Shown here: one piece after another, positions 37,201 to 53,083 of the stretch
Layout of the letters: every line of letters begins with the position of its first letter
Position numbering within the stretch: the stretch's first letter is position 1
Assembly (NCBI RefSeq): GCF_028640845.1
Contig: NC_080540.1
Coordinates: 230,748,794-230,812,793 of the forward strand
Reading direction: 5' to 3'
Source of the DNA: Ahaetulla prasina
Lineage: Eukaryota > Chordata > Lepidosauria > Squamata > Colubridae
Length of the DNA stretch: 64,000 nucleotides
Made by a program: the position numbers and the translations under genes
Notes under the pieces: model-generated
The model's database searches: none
Told to the model about the DNA's origin: nothing
What the model saw: only the letters and a program-made list of their open reading frames with translations

Positions 37201-40200
37201 TGCACTGTAATATTTGTAATTTTTTTCTTTTTCTTTTGTATTTAGAGTTACATGTAGTATGTTCGTATTATTCGTATGCAAAATAAATTATATATATTAA
37301 AAAAAGATTGCTTAACATCTAGGATGCTACAGAACTAGTTAACCAAAATGAAATTCATAAGAAAGCAAATGACCTTATAAATATATTGGTGCCCCAGAGA
37401 AAAAATGTTAGTTATTGCAATATGTCAGATCTCTCACCTGTGAGCCAGCAGCTACATTGTTTATAAGGTTATTGTTGGGATGAGCAATCCAAAATGTTGA
37501 TACAGCCCTACAAACAATTGGTGAAACAAGATTAAAAGAGTGAGTAAGATTCAAATTTAATAACAGAAAAATACAGTTCTGTAAACAACAGTCAATTAGT
37601 ATTCAGAAATAGAGATCTCCAGTAATTTGATTTTTTGGCAAAGATTGTGAGGTCTTTATGTTACTCTTACAAAAAAACTTGCTTTAAGTGCTGAGAATAA
37701 AAGACTATGGATTCTTTGTGGAAAATATCACATATCTATGATATGAACCATCCACATTACATTAGTAGAATATTAAAATGTTGTTCAGAACATTGGGAAA
37801 GTTTTTTTTTATTGTAAATCAGCCTTACAACATTTGTAATTCAGCCTTGGTGAATCTTCTGGAACAGTGTAGAAGATAGCGGTGATCTACCTTCCACCAA
37901 AACAATGGATAATGAAATGAGTTCTTCTGATTCTGGAAGAACCACCCTATTTAGGTGCACACTGCAAGCTGTCATATATATTTAGTTACCTGATTCTGAG
38001 TCAGATTCTCTCTCTCAGACTAGCCTAAAATCTCCTCATGCATTACATGTGATTTGAATCTAGATTTACTTATTATACCCATTCACATTATTTTCAATTA
38101 TGTCAGAAAAAAAGAGAATGTCTTATGGAGAGACCAACAAGGCCGTAAATCAGCATTCAAACATCTCTCTAATTTACTCACATGCAATCCGTGGCTGGTA
38201 CTGGTTCGTAGTTTCCATAGACATGATCCCTGATTGCTGTGCACATTGTGCTATTTCTGTCTGTTGGAAGAAGGGTGCCTGGTTTGGTGACGAGTCCTAG
38301 ATTATGAAACAATATATTCCTTTGCTCAATACCATCCTCCATGAAAAAACAATGGCCTAGTGTATTGTATCCAACAGTGTCTTTTATCTGCAGTAATAAA
38401 AAAAATGTTTCATCAGATATCTCTATACATAAGTAATTCTAAATATAACTACGGGAACACAACTCTCCTTGGGGACTACAGTTCAATTATGTTTTTTTTC
38501 TTAAATCCCCATATAAATCCACAGCAAACAAATCTTCAGGGTGCTTTTGAATCTGTTTCTACTAAGTTCAATTTTTTTTTATTTCACAAAATAATTAGTC
38601 ACCAACAGCTATGGCCCTGCCAGGTTAACACATGAAATGTCCCTAGGTGTTAGACAATCATTTTTATACTTCTTGACAAAAGATTTTTCTCATATTCTCT
38701 CTCTTTTATGAGATGGAGAAAATGAAACTATCTGCCTATAGACAGTGATGATTCTAGTAATTTAAGATCTGCAGGATCAATGCAAGCTGAAGAATCAGAA
38801 GGCTTAAAGGTTTAACTCTGATCTAGAAAAAGTCACAGATAGAATATTATGAATGGGGCAGCCCTCTCATGCATATGTTTTCTCTTGCTTTGTTTTTGAA
38901 ATGTAAACATAGTGCTGCCTAGGTTATCCCAATTACATTCCTAAATAATCTGTGGTTTGGAGGAAATCATGGTTAGCAAAGCCATGCCATAAACGTAATG
39001 GATTGATGTTACAAAAGAAAAGTGTTTCTTTCTGTACCTCTGCAATCAAGGCTGGCAGCAAAATCAGGAATACTGAAAGACCTGTTTTATTTTGGTCATT
39101 TGCACATTTAGTCTCCAAATTTTTCATTTATTCATTGATCTTACCAGCAAACCATTTGTGGCATGAATTGACACACATCTGGAGAAACAATGATGAATTG
39201 AGAGCCCTTCTACATAAGTCCTATAAGTATATCCTCCTTTCTCATCCACATCACCACAAAGGTGAAAATGAACAGGGTAACTGCCAGGTACTTGCTGACC
39301 CATCTGCTTCAGCTCCACATAGGAGAGATGAACAGACGTGAAATTCTTTAAAATCTGGAAGAACATACAAAAATAATCCAATTTACTGTCCACATTTTCT
39401 TCAGTGAAAATACTTTGGACATCTTAGAAAAATATTTAAACAAACTGCACCATCAATAAACAAAAAATATACGCAGCATAATGCAAAACATATCCGAACA
39501 TACTATAGTTTGAGAGGGAGATTAGGGCAAAATATCAAATTTTAAATTTCCATTTTAAATTCTTTTAACATTTGTGTTAATGCAAGTAATCTAGGATTAA
39601 CTGTATTAGCATAACCCAAAATAGCTAACTAAATATTACAAGAGTAACTTATTACTAAAAGGGGGAGCATTTATAAGAGAAAATTCCTAAACTAAAAGAT
39701 TTTCAGGGTTCTCTTTTTTGTTATGGTAATTTTCTCAGCCAGGGCTATTCCTACATTATTAATGATCCAGATTTTCCCCCCAATGTTTATTTAATAATAA
39801 ACGAAGAACCTAGCAGTATGAATTTAATTTCCCACACTGTACCATTTTATAAGATGGGCAATAAAGTCACTAGAATTAATTACCAAAGTGCTGTAATGTT
39901 TACAATTTTCTCAATCAAATGAGTGTGTGTGTATGTGTGTGTATTTGAGTGTGCAGGAAAGAAAATCAAACACCAACTTAATTATGGTTCTTCCAGCATA
40001 ATCTATAAAGCCTTTGACTGATACAATGCAATTGTAGGAAGTTTTAGTACTATATATGCATTTTTATAATCAAATATTTATGCTTTGATAATCTGGACTT
40101 TAAGGGAATTTTATAGCAAAGAGTTCTAAGTGGACAGATTCTCTTATACCGATAGTCCTTGCTGATTGACAATTGAGACAAGCAATGGTTGGTTGTGGTC

Positions 40201-43200
40201 ACTAAATAGAAAATCACATGAGCACAACTGAGCTTACAACCTATGGTCATTAGGTGAAGCAACACATGACTTAGAACTTTACTTCTGCTTTTTGTATTAT
40301 TAACTCAGCCTATTGCAAATCAGTTGCATCTCACACAAATGGTGAAGATGTGACAATGACATGCTGCAATGATCATAAATGCGAATACTGCTTGCAAAAT
40401 TATTTTTTAGCAGTTATAGCTTTGAATGGTTTGCTGCATGAGGCAGACAGTAAGCAAGGCTTACTTGTACTTTTAAAGACTTTCAAGAGAACTCGTACCT
40501 GCTGTAAGAATTCTATATAACACGGGGAACTTTTCCTTTTAAATGAAGTGACTATACACCTTGCTTTAAGTATTGCCTAATAATAATTAATTGATTTACA
40601 ATCAATTCTGTATCAAGTTAATCTAAACAAACATAGTATTTAAAGTAACCCAACCATGAAAGCTCCTATTTTTAATAATCAATATAAGCTGCTTCATCTC
40701 AACAGTAAATAAATCAAGAATCACTATAATTGAGTTGTTGCAGAATAGAATTAGTGAGCTAAATTTGGGTTCTGAACAAAGGCAGCTTCACTTTGTCATG
40801 CCATAAAAAACAGCACTATTTAATAAGTGGACCTAGAAATACCAGAGCTGCAACATGATCAATACTTCACACAGCTGCTCAACCTAATGTTTAACAGACA
40901 GCAGTCATTAAATAGTATGAAACAGGGTAGAGTTCCCTCCACTGTGTCCTATTTGCAAGAGCAAAAGCCACTGGAGCCTTGATACGGTGAAATTAAACTT
41001 TTCCTTCCATACCTTGATATGTCCACCAAAAGTATCATAATTGAAGAACCTGCAATCTTTGCCAGTATAGCAGGAATCTTCCATCTCTCCTTTGATTACG
41101 ATGTTTCTGGTAAGAACTCCAACCTCTGCCCTCATATCCACTCCATCAAGGATTTCTCCCATATGCAGGAATTGAGGCAATTCTGGTTCAAAACAGAGAA
41201 AACAAATGAAGAGGATGAAAATGACACACCTTTATTACTATAAATACAAGTGGTAAATACAACTGGTACAGTTATCATGCTTATTTTAGCTTCATAAAAA
41301 AAAAAACATCAGTGACTTGCCTCTGAATAGATCAGATTTGGTTTACAAGGATTTGGTTTTTAACACTGCCTGAAAATACAATGCATCAAAAGTGGAGTAG
41401 GAAAAGGGGTTTTTAACCATTTTTTTCATTTAGCATAGGACAAGAAGTGGATTTCGCTTCCATGAACTCTTGTTCTTTGAAATTGTTTTTACCAGGCTTA
41501 GAATAATTTTCATAATCTATGTTTATAGGACACTTGATATATGCTTATTTATATGTGTTAACATTCATACGTATATCTGCTTTTCTTTTCTGCTCTTCAT
41601 CTTGCAGCTTACATAGTTGTGTTCAACATGATTATTTTTGTAAGAAAATTTGTTCTTGACATCACACCGTCTCTTAATGGCATGCCCTAAATTCCAAGTT
41701 TTTCCCAGTTAGGAAAATTGATTATTTTTCAATAAAAATGAAAAAAAAGCTTTACTAATACCTTATTTTGAAGCATCAAGAACTTGCAAAATCCCACTCA
41801 CCAGCTGATGACAGCAATGAGCAACTGGAATGCAAACACTGTGGCATGCTATGCAAAATTAGAATCTCTTTGTTATCAAACTATTTGTGAATATACAGCT
41901 AAAAGGTTCTTCCAAGAATTAGAAAAATGTTTCTGTAATGGCAATGAAAGCAATGCTAAAGTTCTAATCCTATGTATAGATGATGATTGCTAGAAAAGAA
42001 AGATAACTATGGAAATAGAAGTTCTGTCAGGGAATCTGATTGATTTCTTAAAACAACAGATTTCTTTTAAGTGATTTCCTAGAATAATAATATACAATAC
42101 TGGTCAAAAGTCTTAGGCCACCATCCACTTTGTTGTTTCAGCAAATGTTTTAATGACCATCCATAATTATTTTTTTGTCTTGAATGCCATATTTTAAATA
42201 TTCAGTTTGTCAATTTCCCTTTGAGAGTGGCCTTGCCGATACAAAATAATTTTTTGTATGTCAAATTCTATGATCTTTGGCACTTTAACTGGAATGATAT
42301 GACTGAAAGTTGGTCTTATTGGCAAGGTTCCAATGAATTGCACTCATACAACATGTGTCTATACTGTATGTAATGCTGAAGCACATCTTGCACAAACCTG
42401 ATGTAATAGATCTTTTTGCATGGCAGCTGTTTTGGCAAGAAATCATAGGACACAGCAATGATTGTATTTAGGGTACCATTCCATTTAGATTTACAGCATG
42501 GGTCCCCAATCCCTGGCCACGGAACCAGGTTGCACAGCTGGAGGTGAATGGCAGGCAAGCAAGTGAAGTTTCATCTGTATTTGCAGCCGTTCCGCAGCGC
42601 TATCACTCACATCAGTTCCACTTCAGATCACCAGGCATTAGATTCTGATATGAGTGAGAATCCTACTGTAAATTGCACATGCAAGGGATCTAAGTTGTGT
42701 CCTCTCCCCACCCCACCCCCGCTCTGTGGAAAAATTGTCTTCCATGAAACTGGTCCCTGTTGCCAAAAAGGTTCAGGACCAATGGTTTACAGGACCCAGT
42801 GTATTTGCTGTTGCTCAAGTGCAAGGGGCGGTAACATTAAATACTTGGCACTTTAGCCTATGGAAGCTATTTTTTTCTGCTTTTTCCTGTTTTTGAAAAC
42901 TGCATACAAATTTTCTGTATTTTCTGGTTGTAATCTAATAAAGAGACTGAGACATAATTATATATGGTCAATATACCATTGCTACAACAACAATAATATA
43001 TAAACAAATGTAATAGAAAAGAAATACAATTCTTGGTAAGTGCAATAGGAGATTTACTATTAGCTTGGAAGCATTATTTTGGTATTACTCAGAATTTTCT
43101 CTTTTAAATATATTATAGTAATAGATTATTATTAGAAATAATGTGTAATTAATGGCAGCAGCTAATAATCTAGCACACTGAAATGCTTTAAGCATTTTCC

Positions 43201-46200
43201 AATTGTAAGCATTATAAACAATCTTGCAAAGTCAGTATTTTGTCCTGGGTAGCAGACAGAATGACTGAGAATAAGGAAAATGACACTTCTAAAGCCACTT
43301 TAAGGCTAAAGCAAGATTATAAGCAAGGACTTTTTGATTAACCACCCAGATTTCAATACTTCTCAGACTTGCTGACTGAGCAATTTTCTTAGATTTCTAC
43401 AGGCATTCTACAGATGCCTATAGAAATACAACACCAGAAGCCAGCCAATCTGCCAAAAGCTTAGCAGCCCACATAGGACTGGGGGCACATGTAGATGTAC
43501 ATGAAGGGGCACAAGGCTAACGACTATACATATTGTACTGGTACCAACCCTGCCTTTGACTGAGAAATTCTACAAAGCAGAGTTATGGAATAGAATATTT
43601 TTTTCCAGCTTGAGAATGATGTGAAATATGAATGCAAGGCAATAATGCAAAGTTTGTATGTATGGATTACTGGTTTGAACCGAAGCTTGGATGACAGGCC
43701 GGCAGCTCTATGAGCGAAATTGGAGCGTGTGACAGCAAGCTGCGGCTCCTTCGCAAACCCGTAGCTCCGAAAAACCCTGCAACGCGAAGAAAAACCTATC
43801 GTTGAGAGTCAAGAATTCCAGTTGACACGTCTCTTCAAGGTTGAGACCGAACCGAAACTGGGTCAGAGAGGAGGAAGACGGGAGTGTGGCCACAAAGTTG
43901 GCAGCTCGGTTTCTGAAGGAACAGATGAGTCAACTCATTCTTGAACTCTTCCAGGAGCTCACAGGAGAAATATTAGGATCACACAATTTTTCATCTAACA
44001 CTGAATAAAGACCGTTCAAGACTTCACTGTTTTATTGATGCTCCTGGTGGGTTAGAGCCAAGTACACCAGATTGGCCAAAAGTCTCCTCACTTTGCTTCC
44101 CATCATAGCAATTCTAATTATGTTATGTTATGTATATAATCTAATTATGTTATGTAAAAGCAATGTAGTCATTAAGTAATTGCACTCAATTTTATGAAGG
44201 TTTTTTTTTTGCAGTTAAGTGAATCATCATGGTTGATAAGTGAATCCAGCTTCTCCCACTGATTTTGCTTATTGGAAGGCCACAAAGGCAATCATGTGAC
44301 CCGCGAACACTGCAACCATTGTACAAACATGCTGATTGTCAAGTCCCTGCATGACTATGTGGACCACTGCAACAGCAGTAAGTATGAGGACCGGTGTAAG
44401 TCATGTTTTTCAATGCTGATATAATTTTACAGTTAAAACAAATTGCTGTTGTTGTTTTTTGTTTTTGTTTTACATTTATATCCCGCCCTTCTCCGAAGAC
44501 TCAGGGCGGCTTACAGTGTGTAAGGCAATAGTCTCATTCTATTTGTATATTTACAAAGTCAACTTATTGCCCCCCCAACAATCTGGGTCCTCATTTTACC
44601 TACCTTATAAAGGATGGAAGGCTGAGTCAACCTTGGACCTGGTGGGGCTTGAACCTGCAGTAATTGCAGGTAGCTGGTGTTAATAACAGGCTTCTTATAG
44701 CCTTGAGCCACCACGGCTCAAGGACTATCAAAATTGTATAGCATTCTCAGAAAAAAATAGTTTCAATATGCCTGCACCAAAAAACCATTTAAAAGATGAA
44801 CAATCCAGCTGAAAATGAGAATCTGATGAGGCAACAAAAATTTACTTTCTTCCAAATTTTATGCAGTTGAAATTTATGTAGAAACTTAAATTTTGCTCTT
44901 TATATTAGAAAAGAATGCATGCATACACACATGTGCACATACTTACAGGCGTGCCCACAAATGGACACACGCACAAGTAATAGCTTCAGAAATTGATCAG
45001 ACAAAATGGCTTTATACATTTGTATAAATATTACTCTTTGAACAATATTAGATTATCAAAATACTTAAATATGTAATCACTACTCCAATTAATTTTTTTC
45101 TTGAATTCCTTTATCTTCTATATTAAAAACAAATGTTTCCACATAAAAATGGCAGTTTCTTCCTTAAACTATACAATTGTCATGTTTCCTTATAAAGTGT
45201 AAGATTCTCTTTGCACTGGATGAACTTTGTATTATGGAAAAATAATTCACTATAAAGAAGTAGCTATGCTATTTTATCTTATTTTTGAATAAGACGAATG
45301 TGTTGAATCTTAGCATATTAATCTCATTATAGCAGATCTGTAAAAGTTGACTTTTGGCTTTATTGTGGCTTTTTCATTATGGTTGCTACATTATGGGTTG
45401 TTGTTGTTTTTGAAACAATTCAATGTAGAATATAATTTTAGTCCAGACTTAAATTCTTCAAACCAAATGATGTAAAGAACTAATTCAGCATTAATGAATA
45501 CCAACATGCAAAATAACAACAGTTACAAAAAGAAAAAATAATGTATAGTGGCTGTGCTGGAAGTTTAACAGGTAAAGTGAACTTGATTTCTTGCACAAAA
45601 AATCCAGCCGGACTGTACATGCCTGCAAAGTAGGAAGGGATGAAGCTCTTGACAGATTTTTGGAACACTGAAGGAAACTGGATATTAAATGACTAGAAAG
45701 CCGAGGAACTGCTTCCATATGGGAATAGTTTGCTTGCCTTTCCTCATTCATGTGAGAGACTTGGCACAAGCTTTCTGCAGATGCTGAAGTCTGAGGACTA
45801 AGAGAAGCAAAGAATAAAATTTCACTAGTAAAATGATGAGATCCATATTTCAAGCAGAAGGGACAGCTCACTACAGCAAGATAAAATTATCCTGAGAATA
45901 CTTCATATGAAATTAAAGGCAATGGGGAAACAAAAATTTCAATATCACTGATTCTTGGAATATTAGGGTTATTTCTGTGTTATCTAATACCATCTAAATT
46001 AAGGTACAGTAATCTCTTCCTCTCCACAGTAATAATCTGCTTGGGGTGATATCACCTTTTCCTGCCTTCTTACATCTAGGCTCCACAACCTTAATAATAC
46101 ATAACCTTAATAATGCACATTCAATCAACTGCAAAATCACTTCTGAAGCAATGTATCCACCAGTTCCTAACCCTTTAAACACAGATAGTTCTTGTTGAAC

Positions 46201-49200
46201 GGCTTCTTGTACAGTTCAAAGTTACGATGGTGCTGAAGAAGAGAGATTTGCAAAGGGTTTTTGTAGTTGTGGCCATTGCAGTATCCCCATGGTCACATGA
46301 TCACTATTTGGGCGCTTGGCAACTGGCTCACAATTACAATGGTTGCCGCATCCAGTTGGTTGGTTGCCATTTGTGACCTTCACTGCTAGTTTCCAACAAG
46401 CAAAGTCAATGGGGAAGTCACAAAGGGCAATCATGTGACTGCATAATGCTGTGACAATGCAAAATGTGCCTTACAACAGCAGCTGGAATTGGTGAAACTA
46501 CTGTTGTAAATTGCCACAGTCATGGAACATCACACATTAAAATGCATCAATTAGCGACCAAGGTCCCAATTACCATTTCAAGCAAGGGCTACATGCATGA
46601 TTTATTTATTTGTATGACACCTCAAAGCAGTAAACATATCCAAACACACCTCTTACGATTTTATTATATACTAATAATTTTATTGTACCTAGATGGTTCT
46701 GGAAAACAGAAACTGCTACCATATTGTTCTTCCCACTCATCTTCAGTGACTTTTTAACTAATGAAATTCTGAAGGGGATATGTATATAGAACTCGGGAGA
46801 AATATATTATCTCCTAGACTACAGTACTTTTAAAGATTCTTCTTGCAATCTTGAAGACAAATTAGAAATAAGGCAAAAAGCAGTTCACTAAAAGTTAGCT
46901 CTTCTCTTAGAAGCTAAGCTCCTATTAAATCTTCAATTCATAATAAAGATTTAGATTTCAATAAATATTAATCATGAATTTTCAAAATAATTATAGAATC
47001 TCTCATTTAATCATGCAAACATGATGGGCAGTATAGAAATTTGATAAATGATTATATTCATAGTGATTTTTAATCAGTATTATAATTAAAGAATTCAAAA
47101 TTTATAGTAACCTGTTCTGGGCTTTATACCCTGTTTTCCCCAAAATAAGATATCCCCTGATAATAAGCCCAATTGGGCTTTTGAGTGCATGACAGTAAGG
47201 CCAAGCACTTATTTCAGGGTTCAAAAAAATATAAGACAGGGTCTTATTTTGGGGAAACATCGTAATTACTACCAGTATAACTCAGTTTAAATGGATGCCC
47301 CTAATCTGAAAACACCTTAAAATCATACATTATTTAAGACCATTTAAGAGATATTTTAAAGCAGCCATGCTTTCTGCTAAGAACAATAATTATATATGAT
47401 TTTGAGGGAGTGGACAAATCATTATTTTCCAACCTCTCGAATATTTCCCAAATTTCATAGTAATTGTTTATTTTGCTTTGCATGATTTTTGTCTACCAGA
47501 ACATTTTATTTCTTAACATCTCCGAAGCATTAGGCTAGAAATGTAACATCTGAAACACATCCATCTTTCTGAGTAAAAATTTGCATCAAATTCTGGTAGT
47601 TATAGGTGGTAAGTGTTAGAAAATCCAAGAGAAGAGAAGGGCAGAGAAGAGTGGAAAAAATGACCCCGATCTCTTAGTGAAGAGACTTGCACTAAAATTT
47701 TATTGCTTGATATGAGAATGAATTATCCTAATAACATTACTGTCCAACATGAGAAATCATTTATCTAAGACAAACACTACAGAAAGAAACAATGGTATGT
47801 TGAACGCTTCAGTGCTTAAGACAGTTACCCTAAATAAAGAAAATGCATGGGAGGGAGGAACAATAAAAAAGGGAAGGTTTTTTTTTTACAGATAACCAGA
47901 AATAGTAGACATTTTTTAATTGGCATTGATCCAATTTTAGTTGAACTGAATCATCATTTGGGCTATAAAAACGGGTATGTGGATGCTATTGTTTAATCAA
48001 CTCAGATCAAATCAAATTCACTGATTTGCCTCTTAGAACAAATACATTTAAAGCAGCCTTTCCTTTCATAAGCACCGTGCCTACAGAATCAATGCCATGC
48101 ATGCCACATCAGAGTCAGTTGAGGATTTTAGACAGTGGTGGATATTAAGTAGCTAGAAAAATATTCTCAAAGCAAAAAGTCACCAGGACTGTGAAAAAGC
48201 AGAACCATACCTTGGTTGGGAGGGGGCGGGGAAGCTTACTAGATACACTCATTTTTACTTCTCAGCTCTTACCTTTCACTTTGACTTGGTATTTGTTGCA
48301 TTCTGGACAAGAAAGAAGTGTGAATTCCTCTGTTTGATACATAGAGTAATCAGTGCTTGCCACAACAATCTGGTCTCCAGGCTTCCAGCTGCTAACATCT
48401 TCTGACAAATCCATTATCACTCCATGCACAGCTTTAACCTGAAAACCCCACTTTGGAACACCTTGGAACAAAAAATTAACAATTTTCTTGGTTCATTTTT
48501 TTTAAAAGTCGCCACCTTTGCAAATGCTCAAATTGTATTATATCAAAACAGTTTAATACACATGCAAATCAAATCAGCAAGACCAAAGTTAGTACAGAGC
48601 AAGAGTTAAACTCCTATGATTTTTGACCAACATCTACCAAAACTAATTGCGTAGTATTTTTTAAGTTTATTCTTGTGGATTATGAATGATGAACCACTAT
48701 TTGTAAGGAGTTAGGGTTAGGGTTGTCTCACATAGAGAATGATTTCTTGGATGAAAAACAAGGGTGCAACTGCAGAATACTCCCAGGTTCGTATTATTTT
48801 TATTTTACAATACTATCTGCCAGTACTGTATGAAACCTAGTGGTGAAGACACTTGCATCCCACACAGAAGGTTGAGAGCTCAATCCTAGATAACAGCAGA
48901 AGTTTGTCTCCTAGGGCAAAAAGAAAAAAATATCTGCTACGAACTGCACATGCATCCGACCAGTAAAACACTCAGTTCCATTCAGTCGCCCTGATTTTAC
49001 CCCAAATTAAGGGATTACACAGGATCATTAAAAAAGAATATTGTATTTAATATGACTAAAGCACATCAGAAAGTAACTGGAATGCCTAATATTTATTAAT
49101 ATAGTCAAAAGCATTTGAATTAAAATCTTGATTGCTATAAGCTATGAGCCTTCCAATTTTGCCTATCTGGAACAGGACAGGAATACAGGAACCTATTTTT

Positions 49201-52200
49201 TCTTTCATACTTGATAGATCTCAACAAAGCACATTTCTAATTTAAGAATATTTAATCATCATGCTTTAATAATATTGATTAAAGAGCTACCAAAACCATG
49301 ATTTATTTTTCCTTATTTAAAAGTATGAAGGTGACATATTGTCTTATGGGGAAAAACATTTTAATTGATTTCCATAGCTTTTTTGTAAAATTTTAGATCG
49401 AAAGATGTTATTTGCTACAAATGACAATTCTTTCACCAATATTAGAAAGGTTGACATTTCATAAAAAACAGTGTCCCCCCACACAAAAACTGAACAAGAA
49501 AGCAATACTGAGTTTTCTTGCCAGCAGACGTGTCTTGTATATCTATCCCAAAGTTCCATATTTCTTGTGCTTATTAAAACAAGGACATAAAAGAGACATT
49601 TTGATTATTTTTAAACTTTATATTTTTCTTTTTTTTTACTTCTGGCCTCCAAACAGACTACAGCTTATGATCAACATAAGGTACATAGCAATAAAGATGC
49701 GTTCTAAATATAGCAAACCTAGCTGCACAAGATAACTAAATTATTTTCTTTTTCTAAAATAAAAAAAATAATAATAGCATATTCCTACCAGCAATCCATT
49801 CACTGAAAGCCCTCACAATAAATTTCTGGCCAGCCACTGTGAAAAATTCTTTTTCTGCAAGAGCTTTTCCTCCTGTACTGTGATTTTCATAGTCTCTCAC
49901 AGATTCATTACAAGATGAATTTCCGTCACCAATTACACTCACTAAAGCCCAGGCTTGCCTGTAAGAAGAGAGCACAACTTTAAAAAAAAAAATACATGGA
50001 AAAATATCAATTAAAAAAAATCCAAATAAAATATTCTTCACTTTGATCCGTTAAGGAATATTTCCCAGTTGTTCAGTTTCATTTTTCAGAAAAGTAGTGT
50101 CAGTTGTTATTGCTGTCATATGACTACCACAGGCATACTGCCTGGGACTAGTGGGGATTATAATATTCTCATTATAACAAGTATCCGATTGTCACATGGC
50201 TGGAGAAGCTTGTTTTGATGTATTCAAGAATTAATTCCCAAGAAAGGACTGCAGAAGTCTCTTGAACTTAATTCTTTACACTCCTAAACTCAAACCAAAA
50301 AAGATAAAAAGCTTAAGTACTTTAAGTACTATTTACAGAGAAATATTCAATTTCAAATGATTTCAATCTGGAAATTAGCACTTTCCAAACTCTAATTTAA
50401 AGCCCATTACTGTATATGTGAATCTTCTATGATAATAAAACAAATTAGTAAGAATGTAAAGGACACAATTTTTCTTAAAAAAGCACCAGTAGATTTATAC
50501 TGGAGACGGTATGTGTCAAGGTTGTTTTTTTTTTACATACAGAGATAAGCATTGTTTACACTTGTTTATCCAAAAGGAAGACAATTTTGAACTGAAGATA
50601 CTTCCTCAAAAAGGGAGATTATGTAAGAAAAAGGTTATAAATACCCACAAAAATCCTATCTGTTTGCTTGGGGGGGGGAGAGGAGGAAAGGAAAGGTTGA
50701 CTCAGCCTTCCATGGGTAAAATGAGGACCCAGATTGTTGGGGGCAATATGCTGACTCTGTAAACTGCTTAGAGAGGGCTGTAAAAAGCACTGTAAAGTGG
50801 TATATAAGTCTAAGTGCTATTGCTATTGCTAAATGAAACAGTGTGTCTCAGCACTGCAGTTGAACATCTTAGTCCATTGGCTTGAAGGCCTCACTGTAGA
50901 TAATCTATAAATTATTTGTTCAAGCTAGAAAGTAAGCCAAGATCAACTTCTCTACTCCTCCCTGTCTCCTGAAAATTTATACATTCTTGACAGAAAATTT
51001 CTGCCTTTACAGGCAGAAGTTTTAAAGGCAGAAATTTTCTCTCAAGAATGTATAAATTTCTACACTGGGTCTACACTAAGACACCTTTGATTTCATAAGA
51101 CCAGAACCAAGAGATTCCCATTTTCTCCCCACCTTTCTTCCCCACTCTTCATTGTGTGCTAACAGGTATTAACATTTCTAGCAATGATTTCACTTACAAC
51201 ATCTAGAACTGTTGGGGAAGGAACTGCTCACATTAAAAAAAAAAGAGTCTTTGAAATTGGTAAGCATGCTATCCAAATAACTTGAAAAAGAAAAAGAATC
51301 CTTTTGCTGCAACTTTGGTTCTAGAAATACAAGAAATATGCAGATTTGGGATGGAAACATTGAAATAATGTTTCAGGGATTTAATTAAAAATAGGATGAA
51401 TTATAAAATATTATTTTACAATGATGAATAAATTTAAGAAGAGAATAACTTTTAGAAATGTAGTTGATATTTAAGTCCATTATAATTACTACTGTGCTGA
51501 AGATGCAATTTTCAAATGCAACAGCAAGATGTATTTCTGTTTCCATCAAACTGTTTTTAACAAAAGAAGGAAAAAAAAACCAGTTTCTTGTTGATATCGG
51601 ATCTAGAGTTTGGTACCTCAGTTTCTATACTCTTGGCTAAAGTTTGTGGTTGTTTAGAAAAGGCCAAGGGTCAGAGTATACAACAACTCTGTTTTACTGT
51701 GATGTTAAAATTTCCCAAACTTTTAAATTACCGTATATACTCGAATATAAGCCGATCCGAGTATAAGCCGAGGTCTCCAATTTTACCCCAAAAAACTGGG
51801 GTAAACTGGGGACTCGAGTATAAGCCGAGGGAGGGAAATGAGGCAGCTACCGGTCAGGGAAAGCCTCCCTCCCTCAGCCGAGAAGGCTGGCGGCTCCCCC
51901 GCCCCGCCCTCTCACTGCACCGGCAGGGCTTCCCCGCGCTAATGCAAAAGCCCGCCAAGTTTGCACCATCCGGTATAATGTGAAAAAAAGAAGAAAAAAA
52001 AAAAAACTCGAGTATAAGCCGTATATACTCGAGTATAAGCCGAGGGGACGTTTTTCAGCACAAAAAACATGCTGAAAAACTCGGCTTATACTCGAGTATA
52101 TACGGTACTGCCTTTTTCTCTTAAACTTAAAAAAATTCCAGGAGAGATGTTAGCTTTGTAGTTTATCAATGTGTAGCTATTACAGGCTTCTTTAAAGCAA

Positions 52201-52984
52201 GAATGAAACATCATTTTTCAAGACCCTCAATTACAGGTCAAAGACAAGATGATGACAGGCAGCAAATTGATGTAAAGAGGAACAATATGACTTAATCTGT
52301 TTTGACAACATTGAAATGAGTCAAAGGATTAAAAAATATTCAGTTCAGTCAAAGGAAAAAAAAATCCAATCAGTTGAATTTTAATAGACTAGCACAATGA
52401 AATTTCTTTCACTCACTCCTCCAAATCTGCTTTGGAAAACTGAAATTTTCTGAATCTAATTTTAAGGACATGGCTAATTTTGAGAATAAAATAAACACAT
52501 CTTTATAGTTTCAATTTCTAGAGGAGGATTAATGAAACTGTTCTCACTGTCAGAAATATGCCACTGGTATTCTAATAAATTTAATACATTGAACATGATT
52601 TTTATGATCAAATCCTAATTAGTTCAGGGAATGTTCATGAGTCATTTGCAAATTGAGCAGCCTATAAGCCAAATAAAATAAAGTATGTTAAAACACATTG
52701 CCCAGATTGTTTCTCTTTGTTTTAAGGCTATCTACAAATCAAGTATTTCAAACCATTAGTAAAACACGTAAATTGGTTAGGTAGCAATGTGCAGAATAGT
52801 TCTTTCCATGTTACCAAAATAACAGACTTGCCAATTTGTACGACCATGTTTTGGGGGCCCGATTTATGATTTATTTCTTCTAAACATACTATGTTTGTTT
52901 GCCTGCTTCAACTATGACCTGATATAGATTCTTAAGGTGATACTAATCTCCTGAAAACACTTTTGAATTTGCAGTTTTCTTCCT

Positions 52985-53031
<47 letters not shown>

Positions 53032-53050
53032 CCTCCCTCCCTCCCTCCCT

Positions 53051-53083
<33 letters not shown>

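Noticed and set aside
48711..48724. Interstitial telomeric repeat (TTAGGGTTAGGG)
   Set aside because: Only about two units, expected by chance in AT-rich DNA.
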